DNA of 50,089 bases, from assembly GCA_946623775.1 (NCBI GenBank), contig CAMORJ010000001.1:1-50089 (forward strand), written 5' to 3'. This DNA is from an uncultured Bacillota bacterium (GTDB lineage Bacteria > Bacillota_I > Bacilli_A > RFN20 > CAG-826). The notes under the pieces are model-generated. The model ran no database searches. It saw only the letters and a list, made by a program, of their open reading frames with translations, and had not been told where the DNA came from. Below are positions 30,345-38,075 of this stretch, one piece after another. Positions within the stretch are counted from its first letter, which is position 1. Each line of letters opens with the position of its first letter. A program made the position numbers and the translations under genes.

Positions 30345-31628
30345 ATGAAATCGATCAATGTTGTAGGGGCGGGGTTAGCAGGTAGCGAAGCCGCCTTCTA
30401 TTTGCTTTCGCATGGCTACGAAGTGCATCTATATGAACGCCGTCCTTTGGTATTGGATGGAGCGCATATCACTGGTTTATATGGCGAGCTCGTTTGCTCT
30501 AACTCCTTGAAATCGAAATCGCTTGATAATGCGTGCGGTTTGCTGAAGGAAGAGATGCGGATAATGCATTCCATAACCATGGATGCTGCCGCCGAATCGG
30601 AAGTGCCTAGTGGCAACGCCTTAAGCGTCGACCGTGATGTTTTTGCCACGAAAATCACTACACGTCTCAATTCTTTTCCCAATCTCGTTCTTCATACAGA
30701 AGAAGTTACTGGCCTTCCCGAAGGGATAACGATTCTTGCCACTGGGCCGTTGACTAGCGATGGGCTGATGAAAATCCTGGGCGAAAAAATCGGTCAGAAG
30801 AGCCTCTCGTTCTTCGATGCGAGCGCCCCGATCGTCAAGAAATCTTCCATTGACTTTACCAAGGCGTATTACAAGTCGCGTTATGAGCAGGGGGACGAGT
30901 CGTATATTAACTGCCCCTTCGACAAAGAGGAGTACACCCGTTTTGTTGATGAGCTTATTCATGCCGAGAGGGCTTTGCTGCACGAATTCGACACAAAGTA
31001 TTTCGAAGGCTGTTTGCCGGTTGAAGTCATCGCTTCCCGCGGATTTGAAACGCTTCGCCATGGCCCACTGAAACCGTTTGGCCTATCCACGCCCGAGCAC
31101 CCTAAACCGTTTGCCGTCGCTCAATTGAGACAAGACACTTTGCTTGGCGATTACTACAACATCGTTGGATTCCAAACCAATCTCACTTATCCGGAGCAAC
31201 GCAGGGTTTTCTCCATGATTCCAGGTTTGGAAAATGCAGAATTCTTACGTTTTGGCTTGATGCATCGCAATTCATATTTGGATGCGCCTAGGTGCCTCAA
31301 CGAGGATATGTCCTTGAAACAGGATCCCAATCTTTTCATCGCAGGACAGCTTTCTGGCGTTGAAGGCTATGTCGAGTCTTCTGCCATGGGCATCTACGCC
31401 GCAATCTGCGCTTCGCGAAAACTGGAAGGGAAAGAACCTATCGTTCCTTCCAAAAACACCATAATGGGTGCCCTAATTTACTACATTACGCATTGTGCCG
31501 ATAAATATTTTTCTCCCATGAACGCCAACTGGGCACTGATCCCAACCTCCTCCAAGCGCGATAGACAGCCCACAATCGACACAGCGATAGAAGAAACGAA
31601 AATCTTTTGGGAGAAGGTTAATGGATGA
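30345..31628 (+). CDS. trmFO: Methylenetetrahydrofolate-tRNA-(uracil-5-)-methyltransferase TrmFO
   Basis: Makes m5U54 in the tRNA T-loop using methylene-THF and FAD. The 427-residue product begins with the FAD-binding 'INVVGAGLAGSEAAFYLLSHGYEVHLYE' region (about 4-31; GxGxxG), followed by 'LVCSNSLKSKSLDNACGLLKEE' (about 50-71), which holds the conserved Cys, and 'FAVAQLRQDTLLGDYYNIVGFQTNLTYPEQRRVF' region (about 256-289). Its C-terminal 'INANWALIP'-type segment reads 'MNANWALIPTS'. It ends inside the xerC start (8-nt overlap). Lack of an SD and a promoter-like signal upstream suggest leaderless expression or coupling to topA. Confidence 0.95.
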   Translation: MKSINVVGAGLAGSEAAFYLLSHGYEVHLYERRPLVLDGAHITGLYGELVCSNSLKSKSLDNACGLLKEEMRIMHSITMDAAAESEVPSGNALSVDRDVFATKITTRLNSFPNLVLHTEEVTGLPEGITILATGPLTSDGLMKILGEKIGQKSLSFFDASAPIVKKSSIDFTKAYYKSRYEQGDESYINCPFDKEEYTRFVDELIHAERALLHEFDTKYFEGCLPVEVIASRGFETLRHGPLKPFGLSTPEHPKPFAVAQLRQDTLLGDYYNIVGFQTNLTYPEQRRVFSMIPGLENAEFLRFGLMHRNSYLDAPRCLNEDMSLKQDPNLFIAGQLSGVEGYVESSAMGIYAAICASRKLEGKEPIVPSKNTIMGALIYYITHCADKYFSPMNANWALIPTSSKRDRQPTIDTAIEETKIFWEKVNG

Positions 31629-32526
31629 ATTGCTGATTCAGCAGTATCTTGCCTCCCTGAAATATGAAAAAGGCTTTTCGGAGGCAACCGTTTCTTCCTA
31701 TGGAAGAGATATAAGGAAATTCAAGAATTATATCGACGGCGAAGGAATCTCATACCAATCCGTTGATCTGCAGATCATCACCAATTTCCTCTCGATGGAA
31801 TTGATGAACAACATCTCTGCCAATTCCTGCAAAAGAAGGATGTCTTCCTTGAGGAGCTTTTATGATTATCTCAAAAGAAAGAACATTGTTCCCGGGAACC
31901 CATTCCGTCTAGCGGATAATCCGAAAGGCGAAACCAAATATCCAGCGGTTCTGTTTCAGGAAGAAGCGCAAGCACTTTTAGAGGCCAATCGCGCTAGAAC
32001 CGACGAACTTGCTCCAAGGGATCAAGCGATCCTTGAATTGATGCTCTCCTCTGGGCTTCGCGCTTCTGAGACGGTCAATTTAAAAATGCTTCAAATCGAT
32101 TTGGCACGGCGAGTGATTAGGGTTCGTGGAAAAGGAAATAAAGACCGCATCGTTCCTTTTAGCAAGGAAGCCAAAGCCGCGATTGTTGCTTATCGCGATG
32201 ATCTTAGGCTCAAACTATTGCGCAACAACCCGTCAGGCCGAAGCGAATATTTGTTTTTGAATTCTCGCGGTCAAAAGCTGACGGTCCGAGGGCTCGAGTA
32301 CATCATGAAAGAAATCGAGGAAAAGACCGGAAAGCGCCTTGGACTTCACCCGCATGAACTAAGGCATTCTTTTGCTACAAAAATGCTGGAACGCGGGGCC
32401 GACCTCCGTTTAATCCAGGAAATCTTGGGACATCGCTCGATTAACTCCACCCAGATTTATACCCATCTCTCCCAAAAGGAAATCACTGCGGAATACGAGA
32501 AATATTTCCCGCTTGGGAAAGAATAA
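31621..32526 (+). CDS. xerC: Tyrosine recombinase XerC/XerD
   Basis: Chromosome dimer resolution recombinase. The 301-residue product has the SAM-like N-terminal core-binding domain (about 3-87) and the catalytic domain with 'LSSGLRASETVNLK' (Arg, about 143-156), 'VRGKGNKDRIVPF' (Lys), 'LHPHELRHSFATKML' (His-x-x-Arg, about 242-256) and 'LGHRSINSTQIYTHLS' (His and nucleophilic Tyr, about 269-284). All active-site residues are present. The position after trmFO matches B. subtilis xerC (codV); XerC versus XerD is decided by position only. Confidence 0.92.
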   Translation: MDELLIQQYLASLKYEKGFSEATVSSYGRDIRKFKNYIDGEGISYQSVDLQIITNFLSMELMNNISANSCKRRMSSLRSFYDYLKRKNIVPGNPFRLADNPKGETKYPAVLFQEEAQALLEANRARTDELAPRDQAILELMLSSGLRASETVNLKMLQIDLARRVIRVRGKGNKDRIVPFSKEAKAAIVAYRDDLRLKLLRNNPSGRSEYLFLNSRGQKLTVRGLEYIMKEIEEKTGKRLGLHPHELRHSFATKMLERGADLRLIQEILGHRSINSTQIYTHLSQKEITAEYEKYFPLGKE

Positions 32527-32615
32527 ATTTTGAAAATAGCGGGGACGTGTATTAGTTTCGCATTCTTTTTTCGTCGCATGCGCATTTTGCACTTCCACAT
32601 GTGCGCATGAAAGCG

Positions 32616-32621
32616 TATAGT
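32616..32621 (+). promoter_or_regulatory. rpsB -10 element
   Basis: TATAGT lies about 140 nt before the start codon; a start near 32628 would begin right at the first leader hairpin. The -35 is unclear (TTCCAC at 17 nt is a poor match). Confidence 0.4.
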
Positions 32622-32627
32622 AATCCT

Positions 32628-32761
32628 CGGCCGCTAGGCGGCCAATACGCACCCCGTGGATTCAACGCCTTGTTCCTCTCGGGCCGAAGTTAGGCTTAAA
32701 AAGCGAGTAGGTGGTCAGTTGTTCGAAGCGGGGGAGGCAAAAACAAATGGAGGTCACCAAA
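32628..32761 (+). promoter_or_regulatory. rpsB leader, candidate structured regulatory RNA
   Basis: The long 5' region starts with a strong hairpin 'ggccgc' tag 'gcggcc' (32629-32643) and continues through GC-rich sequence to two SD motifs. Length and structure fit an S2-type autoregulatory leader. No Rfam match can be claimed from reading alone. Confidence 0.4.
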
Positions 32762-33823
32762 ATGAGTGACGAAATCAATCAGGAAGCGGTCGTCGAAGAA
32801 GCTGCCGCTCCAGAAGCTCCCGCTGCGGAGCCCACTATGGCGCAGGTCCTTCATGACCCCAACGCCCCAATCCTCACACTCAAGAAGTGCTTAGAGGCTG
32901 GCGTCCACTTCGGACATCAAACCCGTCGTTGGAACCCCAAGATGAGCAAATTCATCTTTGGCGCTCGCAATGGCATCTACATCATCGACCTTAACAAGAC
33001 CGTTGAGCGTACCATCGTCGCCTACAACGCCTTGAAGACCATCGTCGAAGCTGGCGGCAAAGTTCTCTTTGTCGGCACCAAGCCCCAGGCTCAGCAAATC
33101 GTGATCGACGAAGCCGTCCGTTCGGGATCCTTCTACATCACCAACCGCTGGCTCGGCGGCATCCTCACCAACTTCCGCACCATCCAGGGCCGCACCAAGA
33201 GGCTCCAAGAACTCGAGACCGCTGCTGAAGACGGCTCTTGGGATAAGCTTCCGAAGAAGGAAATCGCTCTTCTCAAGAAAGAGATGGCCAAACTTCAGAA
33301 GAACCTCGAAGGCATCAAATTGATGCGCAAAGTTCCTAATGCCATCGTTCTTGCTGATCCTTCCGTTGAGCACAATGCTGTTTTGGAAGCCAAAAAGCTT
33401 GGCATCCCCGTCTTCGCTATCTGCGACACTTCCGATGACCCCGACCTCATCGACTTCCCCATCCCATCCAACAACGATGCGACCTCTTCCATCAAGCTCA
33501 TCGTTGGCGTTCTTGCCGACGCTGTCGTCGAGGCCCGCACCAATGGCGAATTGACCGAAATCGCCTACACCGTCGATTCTGGCGAAGAAGCAACCATGGC
33601 TGATGCCATCCGCGTTGCCGACATCGCCGCCGAACAGCATCGCGCCGCTGTCCGCGCTGCTCGCAAAGCACGCGAAGAGCGTTACGCCAGGCTCCAAGCT
33701 GAACGTCAGGCTCGCTATGCCGCCCGCAAAGGCGAGAAGAAACCTGCCGCTCCTGCCCAAGAAGGCCAGAAGCCTGCCGAAGCTGCTCCCGAAGCTGCTG
33801 CTCCCGAAGAAGCCGCTGAATAA
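32762..33823 (+). CDS. rpsB: 30S ribosomal protein uS2 with extended termini
   Basis: uS2 completes the 30S subunit and helps bind S1. The conserved core runs from 'LEAGVHFGHQTRRWNPKM' (about 43-60) through 'FIFGARNGIYIIDLNKT', 'WLGGILTNFRTI' and 'PDLIDFPIPSNNDA' to about residue 250. The usual protein is about 230-260 residues; this one is 353. It has about 40 extra N-terminal residues rich in Ala, Glu and Pro, and a C-terminal Arg/Ala helix plus a Pro/Ala/Glu tail (about 285-353). Two in-frame ATGs each have an SD: 32747 after 'ggggagg' and 32762 after 'ggaggt'. The second was chosen for tighter spacing. tsf follows after 20 nt. Confidence 0.93.
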   Translation: MSDEINQEAVVEEAAAPEAPAAEPTMAQVLHDPNAPILTLKKCLEAGVHFGHQTRRWNPKMSKFIFGARNGIYIIDLNKTVERTIVAYNALKTIVEAGGKVLFVGTKPQAQQIVIDEAVRSGSFYITNRWLGGILTNFRTIQGRTKRLQELETAAEDGSWDKLPKKEIALLKKEMAKLQKNLEGIKLMRKVPNAIVLADPSVEHNAVLEAKKLGIPVFAICDTSDDPDLIDFPIPSNNDATSSIKLIVGVLADAVVEARTNGELTEIAYTVDSGEEATMADAIRVADIAAEQHRAAVRAARKAREERYARLQAERQARYAARKGEKKPAAPAQEGQKPAEAAPEAAAPEEAAE

Positions 33824-33843
33824 TTATTGAGAGGTATTTACTT

Positions 33844-34695
33844 ATGGCCGTTACCGTTGCCCAAATCAAGGATCTCCAGAACCGCACCGGCGCTGGTTTG
33901 ATGGACTGCAAAAAAGCCCTCACCGAGACCGATGGCGATGTGGAGAAAGCCATCGACATCCTTCGCGAAAAAGGCATTGCCAAAGCCGCTTCCAAGGCTG
34001 GCCGTGTCGCCGCCGAAGGCTTGACCAACATCAAAATCTGCGATGAATGCCACTCTGCAGTCATCGTTGAAGTCAACTGCGAGACCGATTTCGTTTCCGG
34101 CTCTCCGAAATTCGTCGAATTTGTTGACGCCGTCACCGATCGCTTGCTCGAAAAGAAGCCTGCAAGCCTTGAAGAAGCCAAGGAAATCACGCAGGACCTC
34201 TTCACTGATGCGGTCGTTGCCATGCGCGAGAACTTCGTCCTCCGTCGCTTCGCCATCATTAAAGCGAACGAAGGTGAAGCCTTTGGCTCTTACATCCATA
34301 TGCATGGCAAGATCTCCGCTTTGGTCCTTCTTTCCAAAGACGCTGGCGAAATCAACCGTGGCCTTGCCATGACCGTTGCTTCCGCCGCTCCGGAATATCT
34401 CACCCTCGATGATGTTTCCGCCGACATCAAAGCCCGCGAGCTCAAGATTGCTCAGGCCGAAGTCGCCGAAGATCCGAAGCTCCAGGCCAAACCCGACAAC
34501 GTCAAAGCCATGATTGCGGAGCGCAAAGTCGCTTCCCGCCTTGGCGATGCCTGCCTTGGCTCGAAGCCTTATGCTCTCGATCCCGAGGGAAAACTCACCG
34601 TCGACGAGCTCTGCAAGCAAAAAGGCCTCAAGGTCGTTTCCTTCGTCCGTTACATGGTTGGCGAAGGCGTCGAGAAGCCTGCTTCCGAGGAATAA
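33844..34695 (+). CDS. tsf: Elongation factor Ts
   Basis: Guanine-nucleotide exchange factor for EF-Tu. The 283-residue product has the N-terminal UBA-like domain 'KDLQNRTGAGLMDCKKALTE' (about 8-27) and EF-Ts signatures 'EVNCETDFVSGSPKF' (about 75-89) and 'ILREKGIAKA', and ends with the core 'VVSFVRYMVGEGVEKP'. 'agaggt' lies before the ATG. rpsB-tsf is the universal pair. Confidence 0.96.
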   Translation: MAVTVAQIKDLQNRTGAGLMDCKKALTETDGDVEKAIDILREKGIAKAASKAGRVAAEGLTNIKICDECHSAVIVEVNCETDFVSGSPKFVEFVDAVTDRLLEKKPASLEEAKEITQDLFTDAVVAMRENFVLRRFAIIKANEGEAFGSYIHMHGKISALVLLSKDAGEINRGLAMTVASAAPEYLTLDDVSADIKARELKIAQAEVAEDPKLQAKPDNVKAMIAERKVASRLGDACLGSKPYALDPEGKLTVDELCKQKGLKVVSFVRYMVGEGVEKPASEE

Positions 34696-34704
34696 AAACA
34701 ACAC

Positions 34705-34741
34705 TAAGGGGCGTTCGTTCTTACGAGCGCCCTTTCTTATT
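34705..34741 (+). terminator. rpsB-tsf terminator
   Basis: The hairpin 'aaggggcgttcgt' tctt 'acgagcgccctt' (one bulge and one G-U pair) is followed by 'tcttatt'. Confidence 0.75.
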
Positions 34742-34774
34742 AGTTAAATCGTGATTCGGCGGATGCAATTCAAA

Positions 34775-34803
34775 TTGGCGAAGGGCGTTCGCGTGTTTAT
34801 AAT
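34775..34803 (+). promoter_or_regulatory. pyrH promoter
   Basis: TTGGCG (34775-34780), 17 nt, TATAAT (34798-34803). The leader is about 18 nt and includes the SD 'aaggag'. Confidence 0.7.
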
Positions 34804-34827
34804 ATGAATTACGAAAGAAGGAGTCAT

Positions 34828-35547
34828 ATGCACAGCATTTATAAGCGCATCATCATTAAGCTTTCTGGCGAGGCTTTGGCCGATTCCAAGAATTCGCAAA
34901 TTCTTGATAAAGAAAAACTCAGCGGTATCGCGAATGTCATCAAAATGATTCACGATGTGGGTGTTCAAGTTGGCATCGTCGTTGGCGCTGGCAACATTTG
35001 GAGAGGACGCATCGCCGATTCCATCGGCATTGAGCGCTCTACTGCCGACTACATGGGAATGCTTGGCACGATTATGAACGGCTTGGCCATCCAATCCGCG
35101 ATTGAAGAGAAGGGCGTTCGCTGCCGCGTCATGAGCGCCATCAACGTTCCTCAGGTTTGCGAACCGTACATTCGTCTCAAAGCAATCTCCCATTTGGAGA
35201 AGGGCATCGTCACAATCTTCGTTGGTGGAACGGGCAACCCATACTTCACCACCGATTCCAATGCGACTTTGAAAGCCTTGGATATCAACGCCGACGCCAT
35301 CCTGATGGCGAAAAACAGCGTTGACGGCGTCTATGACTCCGACCCGCGCGTCAACCCCAACGCCAAATTGATTGAATCCTTGACCTTCCATGAAGTCATC
35401 GAGAGAAAGCTCGGCATCATGGATTTGACTGCAGTTGCCATGCTGGAGGGAACCAACATCGTGATTCGCGTTTTCAATACTGCGGATACCAATAATTTCT
35501 ATAAGGTTCTAAGCGGCGAGAAAGTTGGTACAATTATTACGAAATAA
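34828..35547 (+). CDS. pyrH: Uridylate kinase
   Basis: Phosphorylates UMP to UDP; amino-acid-kinase fold hexamer. The 239-residue product shows 'RIIIKLSGEALAD' (about 7-19), 'GIVVGAGNIWRG' (about 50-61), 'YMGMLGTIMNGLAIQ' (about 74-88), 'VFVGGTGNPYFTTDS'-type segment ('IFVGGTGNPYFTTDSNATLK', about 131-150) and 'VDGVYDSDPRVNPNA'. The ATG at 34828 is preferred over the in-frame ATG at 34804 because 'aaggag' lies 6 nt upstream of it and the earlier ATG abuts the -10. Confidence 0.96.
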   Translation: MHSIYKRIIIKLSGEALADSKNSQILDKEKLSGIANVIKMIHDVGVQVGIVVGAGNIWRGRIADSIGIERSTADYMGMLGTIMNGLAIQSAIEEKGVRCRVMSAINVPQVCEPYIRLKAISHLEKGIVTIFVGGTGNPYFTTDSNATLKALDINADAILMAKNSVDGVYDSDPRVNPNAKLIESLTFHEVIERKLGIMDLTAVAMLEGTNIVIRVFNTADTNNFYKVLSGEKVGTIITK

Positions 35548-35568
35548 CAAGCACTGGAGGAAATATCA

Positions 35569-36114
35569 ATGGATGCTTACACAATCGAAGTAAAAGAAAA
35601 GTTCCAAAAGACGATCGATTCTTTGATCGCCTCGCTGAACAAATTGCGCTCTGCCCGCGCAAACCCGGCGATGCTAAATGGAATTCAATGCGACTATTAT
35701 GGCGAAAAGATGGATATTACCTCTTTGTGTTCTATTTCCATGCCTGAGCCGCGCCAGCTTCTCGTGAAGCCGTATTCCCGTGAAGACCTCAAGTCCATCG
35801 GTGCTGCTATCGCTGGCGCAAATCTTGGAATCAACCCGCAAATTGAGGCAGACTGCGTCCGTCTCATCATTCCGCCTCTAACCGAAGATACCCGTCGCGA
35901 GATTGCCAAGAAAGCAAAAGGCTTAGGCGAGGATGCAAAGGTTGCCATCCGCAACATTAGAAGGGATTACCTCGGGTTGCTGAAGGAAGATGACTCGATG
36001 TCCGACGATTACAAAGATCGCGTTGAAGACGAGATTCAGAAGGAAGTCGATCAGGCCACTGCCAAAGTTGAAGAAGTCATCAAGGCAAAAGTTAACGAAA
36101 TCATGACCATCTGA
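35569..36114 (+). CDS. frr: Ribosome recycling factor
   Basis: Splits post-termination ribosomes with EF-G. The 181-residue product includes 'LNKLRSARANPAMLNGIQCDYYG' (about 23-45), 'EPRQLLVKPYSREDLKSIGAAI' (about 62-83), 'LRIxIPPLTEETR'-type 'VRLIIPPLTEDTRREIAKKA' (about 100-119) and 'AKVAIRNIRRDYL'. Normal length. SD 'ggagga' precedes the ATG; 21 nt after pyrH. Confidence 0.97.
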   Translation: MDAYTIEVKEKFQKTIDSLIASLNKLRSARANPAMLNGIQCDYYGEKMDITSLCSISMPEPRQLLVKPYSREDLKSIGAAIAGANLGINPQIEADCVRLIIPPLTEDTRREIAKKAKGLGEDAKVAIRNIRRDYLGLLKEDDSMSDDYKDRVEDEIQKEVDQATAKVEEVIKAKVNEIMTI

Positions 36115-36146
36115 TCGTGCTGATCTCAGCATTGGTTTCGATTATT

Positions 36147-36190
36147 AAACCCCGCAAATTCCTGGTATTTTCCAATAATTGCGGGGTTTT
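36147..36190 (+). terminator. pyrH-frr terminator
   Basis: The stem 'aaaccccgcaa' / 'ttgcggggttt' has a loop of roughly 20 nt and ends in a T-run at 36187-36190. Confidence 0.75.
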
Positions 36191-36298
36191 AGATTACTTG
36201 AACACACTGGATTGCGCGCCCATTCAACCATTCTCAACCACGCTTACCCCTTCTTAAAATTCGATGCAAATGAGACCCAACAGGGCTCGCGTATGCGC

Positions 36299-36304
36299 TA
36301 TAAT
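36299..36304 (+). promoter_or_regulatory. -10 element of uppS (leaderless)
   Basis: Consensus TATAAT ends exactly 6 nt before the ATG at 36311, so the first transcribed base should be the A of the start codon. No SD; -35 poor. Confidence 0.55.
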
Positions 36305-36310
36305 GTGCGC

Positions 36311-37045
36311 ATGCCAAAAAAGAAACAGTTCCAATTAACCAAACCAATCCACCATGTTGCTTTCATTATGGATGGCAATGGAAGGTGGGCAAAGCTCCGC
36401 GGGCTTCCCCGTCATTTGGGACATCACGAAGCGTGCAACCGCATCATCGAAATCTTCGAAGTGTGCCGTAAGTTTAATATCCGAGTCATGTCTTTTTATG
36501 CGTTCTCCACCGAGAACTGGAATCGTCCTCAAGACGAGATTGATCACCTCATGGATTATCTTGAGGAGTTCTTCAACAAAGAGATTGATTACCTTTGTTC
36601 TGTCGGAGCCAGGCTGATGATCTCCGGCGACCTTTCCAGAATCCGTGAGCAAACCAGGAAAGTTTGCTATGACGCGTTAGAACGCACCAAGAACAACGAT
36701 TCGTGGATTCTAAATGTTTGCCTCAACTACGGTGGTCGCGATGAAATCGTTCGCGCGACAAAAGCGATTGCGCAAGAAGTGGTGGATGGCAAATTAAAGA
36801 TTGAAGATATTGACGAAGCACTGTTCGCGAATCATTTGTATACGGCTGGATTGCCTGACATTGATTTGATGATCCGCACTTCTGGCGAACAGCGTTTGTC
36901 CAATTACTTGCTTTACCAAAATGCATATTCCGAATTTGTTTTCACACCGGTGAAGTGGCCGGATTTTAAAGAAAAGGCTTTTGTCGATTGCTTGGAAGAA
37001 TTCCAAAGCAGGAATCGCCGCTTTGGAGGATTAAAGAATGAGTAA
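36311..37045 (+). CDS. uppS: Isoprenyl transferase (undecaprenyl diphosphate synthase)
   Basis: Builds the C55 lipid carrier for cell-wall synthesis from FPP and IPP. The 244-residue product has 'HVAFIMDGNGRWAKLRGLPR' (catalytic Asp, about 14-33), 'GHHEACNRI', 'FYAFSTENWNRPQDEI' (about 65-80) and 'DLMIRTSGEQRLSNYLLYQN' (about 186-205). The in-frame ATG at 36293 lies upstream of the -10, so MPKKKQ at 36311 is the start. It is first gene of uppS-cdsA-dxr-rseP, each overlapping the next. This conserved envelope-precursor operon is also found in B. subtilis. Confidence 0.95.
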   Translation: MPKKKQFQLTKPIHHVAFIMDGNGRWAKLRGLPRHLGHHEACNRIIEIFEVCRKFNIRVMSFYAFSTENWNRPQDEIDHLMDYLEEFFNKEIDYLCSVGARLMISGDLSRIREQTRKVCYDALERTKNNDSWILNVCLNYGGRDEIVRATKAIAQEVVDGKLKIEDIDEALFANHLYTAGLPDIDLMIRTSGEQRLSNYLLYQNAYSEFVFTPVKWPDFKEKAFVDCLEEFQSRNRRFGGLKNE

Positions 37046-38075
37046 ACGGATTGTCCCCAATGAACTCGATGAAAAAAAGAAAGGCTCGATGATTGGCCGC
37101 CTAATCGTTAGTGCGGTTTTAATTGGAACGGCCTTGCCTTGCATCATTTTAGGTTCCTGGTTTTGGTTTGCTTTCGTTACGGTTTTCCTTCTTATCGCCA
37201 TTCATGAGCTTATCCATGTCACCAAAAAGAAATACAGCCCTTTCGTATACGTAGTCGTTTACTTGGCCGTCATATCGTTTGTTTATTGGTTCCTTATAAA
37301 AGGAAACGTTCAGGAATACAGAGAACTGAAACTCATCGGGCATGAAAGCCAATGGAAATTCTCATTGGAGAATTATTACCATTCCTTGTCCATATCCGTT
37401 TACGGAATCGGCACATTGTTCGGCGCCCTTTGTTTCCTTGCGATTATTGATAAGTCTTTTGATTGGACGGATGTCATCTATCTTTTCACGATGTCAATCA
37501 TCGTTGGATTGGGCTTCCAGGCCTTCCTTTTCATCCGTTATTTCCCCTTTGCCGCCTATGCTGCCGGCGATCCCAATTATGATCCGAATTGGCTGTTCAA
37601 ACTGTGGGGCAGCCTGGTTTTCCCGATTTTCGTAGTCCTCGGCACTTATTTGAATGACGCAGGTGCATATTTCATCGGCGTATTCTTCGGGAAACACAAA
37701 ATGAACCCCCGTATTTCCCCCAATAAAACCTGGGAAGGATTCTGGGGCGGAAAGATAATTGGTGGCGCGTTGACATTAACGTTTGCCCTGGTTTGCGATG
37801 GCTGCGGGTTCCCGTTGTTACCTTCCATGGTCGTATTTGGAGAGCACAGTGCGTGGTGGTGGGTTGTTCTTCTTTCCTTTGGAATGCCCTTCATCGCTGA
37901 TTTGGGCGACTTCACTTTCTCGCTTATCAAACGTTTTTATCAAATCAAAGATTATGGTTCGATACTCGGTCCTATGGGCGGAGTGCTTGACAGGGCTGAC
38001 AGCCTTAGCTTCGTGTGCATCTTCGCTTCGGTAATCGCCGTCTTCGTTTCTCAAGGGTGGAATATCTTTATATGA
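37038..38075 (+). CDS. cdsA: Phosphatidate cytidylyltransferase
   Basis: Makes CDP-diacylglycerol from phosphatidate and CTP for phospholipid synthesis. The 345-residue product has about eight hydrophobic helices and the CdsA signature near the C-terminus: 'FSLIKRFYQIKDYGSILGPM' (about 293-312) followed by 'GGVLDRADSLSF'. The family signature usually reads PGHGG; here it is GPMGG, with the conserved His replaced by Met. The Asp residues that bind metal (DRADS) are kept. It is longer than the typical 265-290 residues, because of a charged N-terminus and an extra segment around 85-115. It overlaps uppS by 8 nt and dxr by 4 nt. Confidence 0.92.
   Translation: MSKRIVPNELDEKKKGSMIGRLIVSAVLIGTALPCIILGSWFWFAFVTVFLLIAIHELIHVTKKKYSPFVYVVVYLAVISFVYWFLIKGNVQEYRELKLIGHESQWKFSLENYYHSLSISVYGIGTLFGALCFLAIIDKSFDWTDVIYLFTMSIIVGLGFQAFLFIRYFPFAAYAAGDPNYDPNWLFKLWGSLVFPIFVVLGTYLNDAGAYFIGVFFGKHKMNPRISPNKTWEGFWGGKIIGGALTLTFALVCDGCGFPLLPSMVVFGEHSAWWWVVLLSFGMPFIADLGDFTFSLIKRFYQIKDYGSILGPMGGVLDRADSLSFVCIFASVIAVFVSQGWNIFI

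Noticed and set aside
32891..34704. Minus-strand open frames opposite rpsB and tsf
   Set aside because: Antisense to ribosomal-protein and EF-Ts genes with complete motifs.
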